Of a stretch of 64,000 nucleotides of DNA, positions 1-7,866 are shown piece after piece. The notes under the pieces are model-generated. The model was not told the DNA's origin. It made no database searches and saw nothing but the letters and a program-made list of their open reading frames with translations. This DNA comes from CAZTHK01 sp964613215 (GTDB lineage Bacteria; Krumholzibacteriota; Krumholzibacteriia; Krumholzibacteriales; CAZTHK01): assembly GCA_964613215.1 (NCBI GenBank), contig CAZTHK010000015.1, positions 47,544-111,543 on the forward strand, written 5' to 3'. Made by a program: the position numbers and the translations under genes. Numbering within the stretch: position 1 is the first letter of the stretch; every line of letters starts with the position of its first letter.

Positions 1-1059
1 TTCTGTGATCATACCCAGAAATGACTTCCTGGAGTAACCTGTCAGTACCGGGAACCCCAGAGTTTTGAAATCGCCGATATGGTTCAAAATTTCCAGATTG
101 TCTTTCAATCTCTTGCCGAAACCTATTCCCGGGTCGATTATGATATTCTCTCCGGGAATTCCGTTATTTATCATTTTCTCTGTTCTGTTTTCCAGCCAAT
201 CTACTACTTCCGGGACAGCTTCCTGATAGCGGGGGTTATCCTGCATGGTCCGGGGGTCCCCCTGCATATGCATAACCACAGCACCCGTACCGCTATCTGC
301 TGCCAATTCAATCATATCCGGGTTCTCGAATCCGGATATATCGTTGACTATGCGGGCTCCGGCGCTGATGGCTGCCCTGGCTACCTCCGGTTTCCTGGTA
401 TCGATGGAGATGGGTATGCCGGTCCGGCTGACCAGATTCTCCACTACCGGTAAAACCCGGTCCAGTTCTTCATCAGCTTCCACCGGCCGGGCACCCGGCC
501 TGGTTGATTCACCCCCCACATCTATAATATTGGCGCCCTGCTGGACCATCTGAATGCCCCGCTGAACGGCTTCCTGGTGGTCCAGGTACATTCCCCCGTC
601 GCTGAAACTGTCCGGAGTTACGTTGAGTATACCCATGATAAGGGGCGGTGAATCAAGCTTAATCTGCCCCTTCCGTATCTTTATCATTCGGGGAGGATGC
701 TGATGTATGTAAAGAAGCCTTTCAATGTATTTTCCCAGTTCCGGCAGCTTGAATGGTTGGGCTGAAAGCTTACCGGGAAGTCCAATTAGTTTTCTGAGAT
801 TTCCCAGTATGAACAGGGTGGAACTTCCGTCTTTACCGCTTATCACATCCCGGTGGACAGCGGCATCCCCCCCCAGGGATAGCATCTGTTGTTTGATGAT
901 GTTTGCCGCCGGTGCCGAAACCCCATCCACCCTTATCATGATATTACGTGCTTTGTCACTTATGATTTTGATCCCTTCCGGGTCTACACCGGCTTCAATC
1001 AGGTATTCTCCCGGGAATCTACCGGAAGAGAGGTGAATTAGACGTGCTTTGTAGTTCAT
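1..1059 (-). CDS. folP: Dihydropteroate synthase, 3' end cut by window edge
   Basis: Condenses p-aminobenzoate with dihydropterin pyrophosphate in folate synthesis (cytoplasm). I translated it directly; the frame stays open from an ATG at 1059 to the left edge. The TIM-barrel core shows the signatures MGILNVTPDSFSDGG, DVGGESTRPGA, SIDTRK, MHMQG and DPGIGFGK, and the readable part ends in a SRKSF motif, so only the last few dozen residues are missing. About 130 residues precede the NVTPDSFS motif; this N-terminal extension is seen in a subset of bacterial DHPS proteins and is not explained by the catalytic barrel. It is the last visible gene of the tilS-hpt-ftsH-folP run, starting about 93 bp beyond the ftsH stop, an order conserved in many bacteria. 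Confidence 0.93.
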   Translation of the reverse strand, partial: MNYKARLIHLSSGRFPGEYLIEAGVDPEGIKIISDKARNIMIRVDGVSAPAANIIKQQMLSLGGDAAVHRDVISGKDGSSTLFILGNLRKLIGLPGKLSAQPFKLPELGKYIERLLYIHQHPPRMIKIRKGQIKLDSPPLIMGILNVTPDSFSDGGMYLDHQEAVQRGIQMVQQGANIIDVGGESTRPGARPVEADEELDRVLPVVENLVSRTGIPISIDTRKPEVARAAISAGARIVNDISGFENPDMIELAADSGTGAVVMHMQGDPRTMQDNPRYQEAVPEVVDWLENRTEKMINNGIPGENIIIDPGIGFGKRLKDNLEILNHIGDFKTLGFPVLTGYSRKSFLGMITE

Positions 1060-1152
1060 GATGGGATTATAATATTTCTTCAAAGAACCCGGCCAGCAAA
1101 AGATGACCGCAAGCAGAACCGGTAAAGTTAATTACATCGATAAATAGCCTGT

Positions 1153-3372
1153 TTATCCGGATCCATTATCTCCGGAATCTTCTCTGGCCCGGTTTCCCTC
1201 CTCTTCCTGAGGAGTCCCGCTTCTGAGATTCTTTTTTTCCGGTTCTTTCCCCTCTGGTGATGATGATTTCTCACCGGAATTATCCAGGCTGCTTTCCGGT
1301 TTGAGGATGGATTTATCATCCCGGGCAGCTTCATGGTCCTGTCCCTCTTTCCCCGGAGCTGTCTTCTCTACCTGTTCAGTCCGGGCCTCTTCACCCGGCT
1401 TTTCGGCGGCGGAATCCCCGGCTCCTTCAGCACCGGCCTCCGGCTTCTTTCCAATGACGGGAGGAAGTTCCCCTCCATTCAGAAGTATTTTTATATCCTC
1501 GGAGGTAAGAGATTCCCTCTCCAGAAGCGTATTGGCCACAATATGTAGTTGATCTTTGTGATCTTCAAGTATCTGTTTGGCCTTATTACTGCATTCGGTT
1601 ACGATACTGTTTACCTCTTCATCTATTAACTGGGCTGTTCTTTCACTGTAATCTTTCTGAACGGCTATTTCCTTGCCCAGAAAAACCTGCTCATCCCTGT
1701 CACCGTAAGCGATCGGCCCCAGCCTCTCACTCATTCCCCACTGGGTAACCATCCTCCTGACCAGTTTGGAGGAATTCTTGATATCATTCTGGGCTCCGCT
1801 GCTGATCCGGTGAAGAACCAGCTCTTCAGCTGCGCGGCCGCCCAGCGAAAGGGTAACGAAATCGAGGCACCACTCTCTGGAGTATTCCCTTCGGTCATCC
1901 TCCGGCAGGAATGAGGTCAGACCCTCCGCCCGTCCACGCGGGATTATGGTGACCTTGTGGAGGGGGTCGGCATGTTCCAGGTATGACCCCACCACCGTAT
2001 GACCCGCCTCGTGATAGGCTGTCATTCTCCGTATATCCTCTTTCATTATACGGCTCTTTCGTTCAGGACCCAGCAGGACCTTGTCCTTGGCCTCGTCGAA
2101 GTCCTCCATTTCCACCTTTTCCTTGTTGTACCTGGCGGCAAGGAGGGCTGCCTCGTTTACCATATTGGCCAGGTCGGCGCCGGACATTCCCGGAGTTCCC
2201 CGGGCCAGTACCTCCAGGTCCACTCCCCCGTCCAGAGGGATCTTCCTGGTGTGCACCTTAAGGATTCCCAGCCGCCCCTTCTTGTCCGGCATATCCACAA
2301 TTATTCTCCGGTCAAATCTTCCCGGCCTCAGCAGGGCGGGGTCGAGAACATCAGGCCTGTTGGTAGCGGCCAGGAGAATAACCCCTTCATTGCTTTCGAA
2401 GCCATCCATCTCTACCAGCAGCTGATTGAGAGTCTGTTCCCGCTCGTCGTGTCCTCCCCCCAGTCCGGCTCCCCTGTGTCTGCCCACCGCATCCAACTCG
2501 TCTATGAAAAGGATGCAGGGAGCGTGCTTCTTTCCCTTTTCGAACATGTCCCGGACTCTGCTGGCGCCAACTCCCACGAACATCTCCACAAAGTCGGAGC
2601 CACTCATACTGAAAAAGGGTACTGCTGCCTCACCGGCCACAGCCCTGGCCAGCAGAGTTTTGCCGGTCCCCGGCGGCCCCAGAAGGATAACTCCCTTGGG
2701 TATTCTGCCTCCCAGCTTCTGAAACTTCTTGGGATCCCGGAGAAATTCTATTACCTCCTGCAGCTCCTCCTTCGCTTCTTCTGTGCCGGCTACATCATCG
2801 AAGGTGACCTGAGGCATATTTCCACCCATTAATTTCGCCTTGCTCTTGCCGAAGGAAAAGGCCTTATTCCCTCCCGCCTGCATCTGCCGCATCAGTATCA
2901 TCCACAGTGCCAGCAGGGCAATCAGAGGGAGAGCGGTAGCCAGCGCCTTCATCCATATATTACTCCCCGGCAGTTCACCTTCTACGCTGGCATGGGGATT
3001 GTTTTTCCAGATCTTATCCGGCAGATCCTTATCGGTTGCAGGTAGAATGACCTTGAAATTCCGGATGGCAATTTCCTGCCCGTCTTCGGTGGGTATCATC
3101 ACCTGCTTCTTGAGGATCCCGTGGACTTCCTGTTCCTTTATCTTGACACTGGAGATGTTGCTCTTCTCTATTTCGTTTATAAATTGAGAATAACTGATTT
3201 TGTATTCCTTCTTCTGGCTGGAGTTATAGAATAGAAATGCCAGAAAAAATACTATAATAACCAGAATCCAGATTGCCATGGAACGGGAAGAATTCTGCTG
3301 TCCCGGACCCTTGGGAGGCCATTTGCGGGGGGGCATTCCCTTTTGATCCTTATTGTTCTTTTCATCAGTCAT
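1153..3372 (-). CDS. ftsH: ATP-dependent zinc metalloprotease FtsH
   Basis: Membrane-anchored AAA+ protease that extracts and degrades membrane and regulatory proteins. The 739 residues show an N-terminal TM (about 31-48), a periplasmic segment, a second TM (about 137-157), Walker A GPPGTGKT, Walker B FIDELDAVG, the SRH with ATNRPDVLDPALLRPGRFD, and the zinc site HEAGH. After the protease domain comes a long charged tail (roughly the last 100 residues, rich in Glu, Lys, Ser) that most FtsH proteins lack or have shorter. The start has no obvious Shine-Dalgarno, but the N-terminal sequence is normal for the family. It lies 87 bp downstream of hpt. Confidence 0.97.
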   Translation of the reverse strand: MTDEKNNKDQKGMPPRKWPPKGPGQQNSSRSMAIWILVIIVFFLAFLFYNSSQKKEYKISYSQFINEIEKSNISSVKIKEQEVHGILKKQVMIPTEDGQEIAIRNFKVILPATDKDLPDKIWKNNPHASVEGELPGSNIWMKALATALPLIALLALWMILMRQMQAGGNKAFSFGKSKAKLMGGNMPQVTFDDVAGTEEAKEELQEVIEFLRDPKKFQKLGGRIPKGVILLGPPGTGKTLLARAVAGEAAVPFFSMSGSDFVEMFVGVGASRVRDMFEKGKKHAPCILFIDELDAVGRHRGAGLGGGHDEREQTLNQLLVEMDGFESNEGVILLAATNRPDVLDPALLRPGRFDRRIIVDMPDKKGRLGILKVHTRKIPLDGGVDLEVLARGTPGMSGADLANMVNEAALLAARYNKEKVEMEDFDEAKDKVLLGPERKSRIMKEDIRRMTAYHEAGHTVVGSYLEHADPLHKVTIIPRGRAEGLTSFLPEDDRREYSREWCLDFVTLSLGGRAAEELVLHRISSGAQNDIKNSSKLVRRMVTQWGMSERLGPIAYGDRDEQVFLGKEIAVQKDYSERTAQLIDEEVNSIVTECSNKAKQILEDHKDQLHIVANTLLERESLTSEDIKILLNGGELPPVIGKKPEAGAEGAGDSAAEKPGEEARTEQVEKTAPGKEGQDHEAARDDKSILKPESSLDNSGEKSSSPEGKEPEKKNLRSGTPQEEEGNRAREDSGDNGSG

Positions 3373-3459
3373 AATCTAACTTTCGGTATAATTTCAACTT
3401 CAAGATAATGAAAAAATATTAGTTTGTCCATGATGAATCCCATACGTTTTTTAAATGAA

Positions 3460-4092
3460 TTATGGTTTGCCCCTGTTAGCTTCTGCAGAGGAATTATGGA
3501 TTTCCGGACTTTCCAGATCAGGCTGGTCGTCCCCGAAGGGATGGCAGTCATTAGCCCTGTTCATTTCTATTATGTAGGGGAGACCGCGGTATTTCTCCCT
3601 GAAATCAAGCCCGTAACCAACTACGAATACGTCAGGTATCTCGAATCCGGTATAATTAACCGGTACCTCTACCTGTCTTGTGGATGATTTATCCAGAAGA
3701 GCACATATTTTAAGGCTCTTAACCTCCTGACAGGAGAGGGTCTGAATCAATTTGCTGAGGGTATGACCGGTATCCACTATTTCATCCACTATAAGAACGT
3801 CACGGTTGCTTATGTTGCAGTTGAGATGATTCTTTACTTCCACATTCTTGCTTCTCTTCATACCCCTCTGATAGCTGGAAAGAGTTATAAAGTCAACCTC
3901 ATGTTTTATGGTTAATCTGCGAATCAGATCCGCCGAGAATATAAAGGCTCCCTTCAGAAGGGTAATGATGACCGGGTACCTGCCGGTATAATCCCTGGAG
4001 ATATCATCTGCCAGTTCACGCACCCTCTGCTGGATCTCCTCCGGAGAGATGAATAAACCTTCACTCTTCTTTTCTTTACGGTTAAAATCCAT
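3460..4092 (-). CDS. hpt: Hypoxanthine(-guanine) phosphoribosyltransferase
   Basis: Purine salvage enzyme that transfers phosphoribose from PRPP to hypoxanthine or guanine. The PRPP loop VLIVDEIVDTGHTL, the LLKGAFIFSADL segment and the C-terminal VVGYGLDFREKYRGLPYI motif are clear. The protein is 210 residues; family members usually stop just after the GLPYI motif, so about 35 C-terminal polar residues are extra. Upstream AAGAAG could serve as ribosome site. It sits between tilS and ftsH, the usual neighbourhood for this gene. Confidence 0.94.
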   Translation of the reverse strand: MDFNRKEKKSEGLFISPEEIQQRVRELADDISRDYTGRYPVIITLLKGAFIFSADLIRRLTIKHEVDFITLSSYQRGMKRSKNVEVKNHLNCNISNRDVLIVDEIVDTGHTLSKLIQTLSCQEVKSLKICALLDKSSTRQVEVPVNYTGFEIPDVFVVGYGLDFREKYRGLPYIIEMNRANDCHPFGDDQPDLESPEIHNSSAEANRGKP

Positions 4093-4165
4093 TTTTCTTC
4101 TTAAGCTGATATATTAGCACACTCCTCTTGAATACTCAGCAATTATTATCTGTTACTCCGAAAAA

Positions 4166-5599
4166 TTATTCTCCATCGTTGCCAATTTCATTATCCGTAG
4201 TCATTTGGCTGATTTTAATAACCGTGGCCTCTCCGGTTTCAGAGGTTACCCTGCTTCTTTCGGCAGTAACCACGCCGGGAACCCAGATAATTCCACCGGC
4301 ATCTTCGAATACAGGTATTCTGTCTCTCTGGCGCAGGGGAATTTTACGGTCGATGAATATATCGCTCAGCCTCTTTCTTCCCCTCATTCCCAGGGGAACC
4401 AGTTTATCCCCCGGCTTCCTTTTTCTCACTTTCAAGGGAAATTCAATATCGCCGAACCATCCTTCATCCGGTCCCGAATTTAATCCGTAATTGCCGTTTA
4501 TATGTATTTTTTCTATGCTTACCCGGATCTGCCTTTCCGGTAAGGAGTATTTGCCGCTGCCTGGAAGTGAGGCTTCATCTTCTCTCCCGGTTTGCTGGAA
4601 TGTCTTTCTATTTCTGGTTACTATTATATTCTGCTGTTCCCTGAACAATCTTATTCCATGGGGGAGGTGAAGTTCCCGGCCTGAGTGGCCTTCCCGGATA
4701 AGCTTTTTGATTGAATCGAAGTGGGATTTATTAAAATCCTGATAGATATCGAATCTTTCCCTGAGCAGATTATCCACAAGAAGATACACCCGGAAACCAT
4801 CCCATGAGGATATCTCTTTAATGGGAATGCTGACCGATCCGTCCCTCTCTTCCCTGATATGTATTTTCTCCATGGTATCCTGAAGACTCTCCAGTGCTCC
4901 GGATATATTCTCTCCGAGCCTGAGGATGGAATTCCGGATGGAGGGATTGAATTTATCCTTCAAATAGGGAATAAGAACGTTTCTGATCCTGTTTCTCATA
5001 TAGCTGGTATCCAGATTGCTCCGGTCGATGGCGTAATCGATCTTCTCTTCCTCCAGATGCCGGATAAGTTGGCTGCGCCTGCAGGAGAGTAGTGGACGGA
5101 TGAATGGTCCCCTCCTCGACGGCATTCCGGCAAGACCTCTCAATCCTGTGCCTCTGATGATGTTATGCAGTATGGTTTCAATCTGGTCGTCGGCAGTGTG
5201 CCCCAGGGCTATGGTATCGGAGCCACTATCCCTGAGGATATCCCGGAAAAACCTGTATCTTAGTTTTCTGGCGGTTTCTTCCAGTCCCATCTTCTGATTT
5301 TCAGCCTCCCGGGGAACCGGGGCCCCGCCGGTGATCAGTCTGACCCCCAGACGGGAGGCGGTTTTCTCCACCAGTTCCTTCTCCCGGTCGGTTTCGGGCC
5401 TGATTCCGTGATGGAAGAAGGCGGCAGCCAGTTGGTAGCCGAAGTATCTGGAAAGTTTGTCCATTATGGAGAGGAGGGCCATGGAATCCGGCCCGCCGGA
5501 GACAGCTGCGATTACGCCGGTACGGTTGAGCAGAAGTTTATTGTTCTCAATCCATTCTTTTACCTGTTGGATACAACTCATTGGTTCAGATATTTCCAT
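4166..5599 (-). CDS. tilS: tRNA(Ile)-lysidine synthase
   Basis: N-type ATP pyrophosphatase that adds lysine to C34 of tRNA-Ile(CAU), turning a Met-type anticodon into an AUA reader. The PP-loop SGGPDSM (about residues 35-41) and FFHHGIRPE, LGHTADDQIETIL and IRPLLSCRR segments match the catalytic domain. The C-terminal part contains the RKRKPGDKL and KRLSDIFIDRKIPL motifs of the TilS C-terminal domain. At 477 residues it has the full family length. The first ATG (5599) lacks a good ribosome site; a second Met seven codons in is possible. It follows a tRNA gene with a CAT anticodon by 30 bp on the same strand. Confidence 0.95.
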   Translation of the reverse strand: MEISEPMSCIQQVKEWIENNKLLLNRTGVIAAVSGGPDSMALLSIMDKLSRYFGYQLAAAFFHHGIRPETDREKELVEKTASRLGVRLITGGAPVPREAENQKMGLEETARKLRYRFFRDILRDSGSDTIALGHTADDQIETILHNIIRGTGLRGLAGMPSRRGPFIRPLLSCRRSQLIRHLEEEKIDYAIDRSNLDTSYMRNRIRNVLIPYLKDKFNPSIRNSILRLGENISGALESLQDTMEKIHIREERDGSVSIPIKEISSWDGFRVYLLVDNLLRERFDIYQDFNKSHFDSIKKLIREGHSGRELHLPHGIRLFREQQNIIVTRNRKTFQQTGREDEASLPGSGKYSLPERQIRVSIEKIHINGNYGLNSGPDEGWFGDIEFPLKVRKRKPGDKLVPLGMRGRKRLSDIFIDRKIPLRQRDRIPVFEDAGGIIWVPGVVTAERSRVTSETGEATVIKISQMTTDNEIGNDGE

Positions 5600-5629
5600 G
5601 GGTAATAATGGTCCGGACAGGTCAATTTA

Positions 5630-5706
5630 TGGTGGCGGTGCAGGGACTCGAACCCCGGACACGTGGATTATGATTCCACTGCTCTAACCGACTGAGCTAC
5701 ACCGCC
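5630..5706 (-). tRNA. tRNA-Met (CAT), possibly tRNA-Ile2
   Basis: A 77-nt cloverleaf on the minus strand: acceptor GGCGGTG pairs with CACCGCC, the D-arm TAGCTCAGTCGGTTAGAGCA and T-arm GGGGTTCGAGTCCC are standard, and CCA is encoded. The anticodon loop ATCATAA carries CAT. The acceptor and loop resemble bacterial elongator tRNA-Met. Because it directly precedes tilS, which modifies CAT-anticodon tRNA-Ile, an Ile2 identity cannot be excluded by eye. Confidence 0.93.
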
Positions 5707-5764
5707 ACATGATCAAATTTCTTCAGGGATGATATAATGTTAAACCTGTTCATCCCCCCTGCAA

Positions 5765-5792
5765 ATAGTAATCGAAAAAAGTGCGTTGTCAA
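5765..5792 (-). promoter_or_regulatory. Sigma-70-type promoter for tRNA-Met/tilS operon
   Basis: Reading the minus strand there is a perfect -35 hexamer TTGACA (5787-5792) and a -10-like TACTAT (5765-5770, 4 of 6 matches) with a 16-bp spacer. It lies about 59 bp upstream of the tRNA-Met 5' end, suitable for driving the tRNA and the tilS-hpt-ftsH-folP genes. Prediction from consensus only. Confidence 0.5.
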
Positions 5793-5967
5793 GTGAATAT
5801 GTGAGTCTGTCAAAATCAGGGTAGATATCTCACCGGACTCGACAATCCTGAGCGGCTGTGACTGAAAAAGATCGATAATCTGCAGCTACCCTCATCTGCC
5901 ACAATATTCTTGCAGGTTGTACATTAGTTTGTTATAGATTCATCGACCGGTTATATGGAGGAAATTG

Positions 5968-6951
5968 ATGAAAATATACACCAGTGAAGATGCCGACATA
6001 TCTGTTCTGAGCAATTGCAGGATTGTAGTGGCTGGATACGGAAACCAGGGGCGTCCTCAGGCTCTCAATCTGCGGGATAGCGGGATGGATGTATCTGTAG
6101 CCGCCCGCCCGGGTGGTGAGGGAAGCAGAAGAGCGGAGGAGGATGGGTTCGAGGTGTATAATATGGAAGAGGGAGCAGAGAAAGCCGATGTTCTGCTCTT
6201 CCTCCTTCCGGATGAGGTGCATAACAGGGTATACCGCCAAAAGATCGCCGGCCGGTTAAGGGAGGGAGCGGCTTTATGTTTCGCCCATGGATTTACCCTT
6301 GCATTCGGCGAGCTGGATGATGATGTTTATGATCTGATTATGGTTGCACCCAAGGGGCAGGGGAAAGCACTGAGGGAACACTACCTGGATGGTTCCGGAT
6401 TGCCCTGCCTGTTAAGTGTGGAAGTAGATATAAGTGGAAGATCCCTTGATATCGCTCTGGCTCTGGCGGGAGGTTTGGGTTGCACCAGAGCAGGGGCTGT
6501 TCATACCACTGCCAGGGAGGAGGCAGTAAGCGATCTGTTCGGGGAGCAGGCGGTACTGTGCGGAGGAGTACCCGCTTTGATAAAGCGTTCCTTTCAGCTC
6601 CTGGTGAACAAGGGATTCAGTCCTGAAGTAGCTTATTTCGAGTGCCTTCATGAGCTTAAGATAATTGTGGATCTGTTGGTCAAGGAAGGGTTTTCCGGAA
6701 TGAGAGAATTAATCAGCGGTACAGCGGCATACGGAAGCCTGAAGTATGGGGAAAGGATAATCTCGGGAGAAACGGAAAGGGCATTGGATCAGCTGTTCGA
6801 TTTTATAGAGAGTGGGGAATTCGCCCGGGACTGGCTGAACAGATCAGGTGATAATGCCGAACTGGAAAGATTGAAGAAGAAAGAGAGGGATCTGCCTATA
6901 GAGAAGGCGGGCAGACTGGTAAGAGCCATGTTTGACTCCGAACATAAATGA
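5968..6951 (+). CDS. ilvC: Class I ketol-acid reductoisomerase (KARI) homologue
   Basis: KARI performs the Mg-dependent alkyl migration and NAD(P)H reduction in branched-chain amino acid synthesis. The N-terminal Rossmann motif is GYGNQGRPQALNLRDSG (canonical GYGSQGHAHALNLRDSG). The catalytic lysine motif APKGQG, the Mg ligands in DLFGEQAVLCGG and FECLHELKIIVD, and the serine in LISGTAAYG are all present, so the enzyme is probably active. Length (327) fits class I. I chose the ATG at 5968 because GGAGG (5957-5961) sits six bases upstream; a TTG directly before it is less likely. No ilvB, ilvN, ilvD or leu gene adjoins it, which is unusual, and a specialised substrate is possible. Confidence 0.85.
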   Translation: MKIYTSEDADISVLSNCRIVVAGYGNQGRPQALNLRDSGMDVSVAARPGGEGSRRAEEDGFEVYNMEEGAEKADVLLFLLPDEVHNRVYRQKIAGRLREGAALCFAHGFTLAFGELDDDVYDLIMVAPKGQGKALREHYLDGSGLPCLLSVEVDISGRSLDIALALAGGLGCTRAGAVHTTAREEAVSDLFGEQAVLCGGVPALIKRSFQLLVNKGFSPEVAYFECLHELKIIVDLLVKEGFSGMRELISGTAAYGSLKYGERIISGETERALDQLFDFIESGEFARDWLNRSGDNAELERLKKKERDLPIEKAGRLVRAMFDSEHK

Positions 6952-6972
6952 CTAAAACAGGAGAGAATTAAT

Positions 6973-7845
6973 ATGAAAAGGTTTTCAAGCTTGATTCTGA
7001 TTGCATTAATTTCTCTGTCTCATTCTATAGGGAGTGGTTGTGGGGGCGAAGGCGAGAAAGAAGAATCCGGTGAAATGGAGAAGTTCAGGATTCCCGATTC
7101 GGTGCTCTCTCCGTACAATAAGTACAACCTGATTATTAATGAGTTCGATCCGGAGAAGGGTGGAGTGATGGCAAACAAGAATGTGGAGGTCCGGTATCCG
7201 GGAACCCAGACGGCCCGGTTTGTTTCAGATAAAATTTTCAAGATGGCGGCGGGCGGCTATGGTAAGGTTAAAAAAATTATAGGGAAACCGGCGGAGGAGA
7301 AGGTGGTGCTGGTGGGAACAAAGGATCTGGATTCATATACGTTCAGAACCGGCAAGAGCTGGTGGTATTACGGGGTACAGAGGGGCGATACCATAATTTT
7401 CGAGCCATTTAATATTATGATAAGAAGAAAAATCGCAGAGATTGCAGTTACCCAGAAGATGGCCCAGATGGCTCTCGGGAGGGTTTCGGGTGGCAAGATT
7501 CCACCCTGGCTGAGAGAGTCCGTAGCCTCCGAGGTTGCAGGAGAGCAGCTTATTCTGGAATCACAGATAGAAGAGTTCAAGGCTGAAGAGGTGAAAATAA
7601 GGTATTCTCCGGCTGAAGTAGATACCGCCCTGAAGGAGGCGGAGGATAGAAGAGAGACCAGAATTGCATTCTGGAATGCATACAGGATGTTGGAGAAGGC
7701 GGTGGACCATTATTCTATGGATGCGGTTATAGAATTTGTAAGATTGCTGGGTAAGGGTAAGTCTCTTGATGAGGCATCCATGGAGATTTTCGGAATAAAT
7801 TACGGTGATCTTCTGGACAGGGTTAGAATGGACCGGGAGGGTTAG
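6973..7845 (+). CDS. Lipoprotein resembling an inactive MA-type (gluzincin) peptidase
   Basis: The N-terminus has Lys-Arg, a hydrophobic stretch and a Cys at residue 23 in a small-residue context (IGSGC), which reads as a lipoprotein signal although the -3 position is not a typical Leu. The middle of the protein contains GGKIPPWLRESVASEVAGE, which resembles the second conserved segment (PxWLxEGLAEY) of peptidase-MA-like proteins. The position where HExxH should lie, about 25 residues earlier, reads AVTQKMAQMAL, so zinc ligands are missing. Good ribosome site AGGAGAG. It starts 21 bp after ilvC and ends 21 bp before gltX, so it is likely co-transcribed. Function unknown; the family link is inference. 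Confidence 0.6.
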   Translation: MKRFSSLILIALISLSHSIGSGCGGEGEKEESGEMEKFRIPDSVLSPYNKYNLIINEFDPEKGGVMANKNVEVRYPGTQTARFVSDKIFKMAAGGYGKVKKIIGKPAEEKVVLVGTKDLDSYTFRTGKSWWYYGVQRGDTIIFEPFNIMIRRKIAEIAVTQKMAQMALGRVSGGKIPPWLRESVASEVAGEQLILESQIEEFKAEEVKIRYSPAEVDTALKEAEDRRETRIAFWNAYRMLEKAVDHYSMDAVIEFVRLLGKGKSLDEASMEIFGINYGDLLDRVRMDREG

Positions 7846-7866
7846 TACTGTAGAGGCTGGCTGTCT

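Noticed and set aside
1999..2832. 277-codon open frame opposite ftsH
   Set aside because: Shadow of the AAA+ domain of ftsH; no ribosome site or motif.
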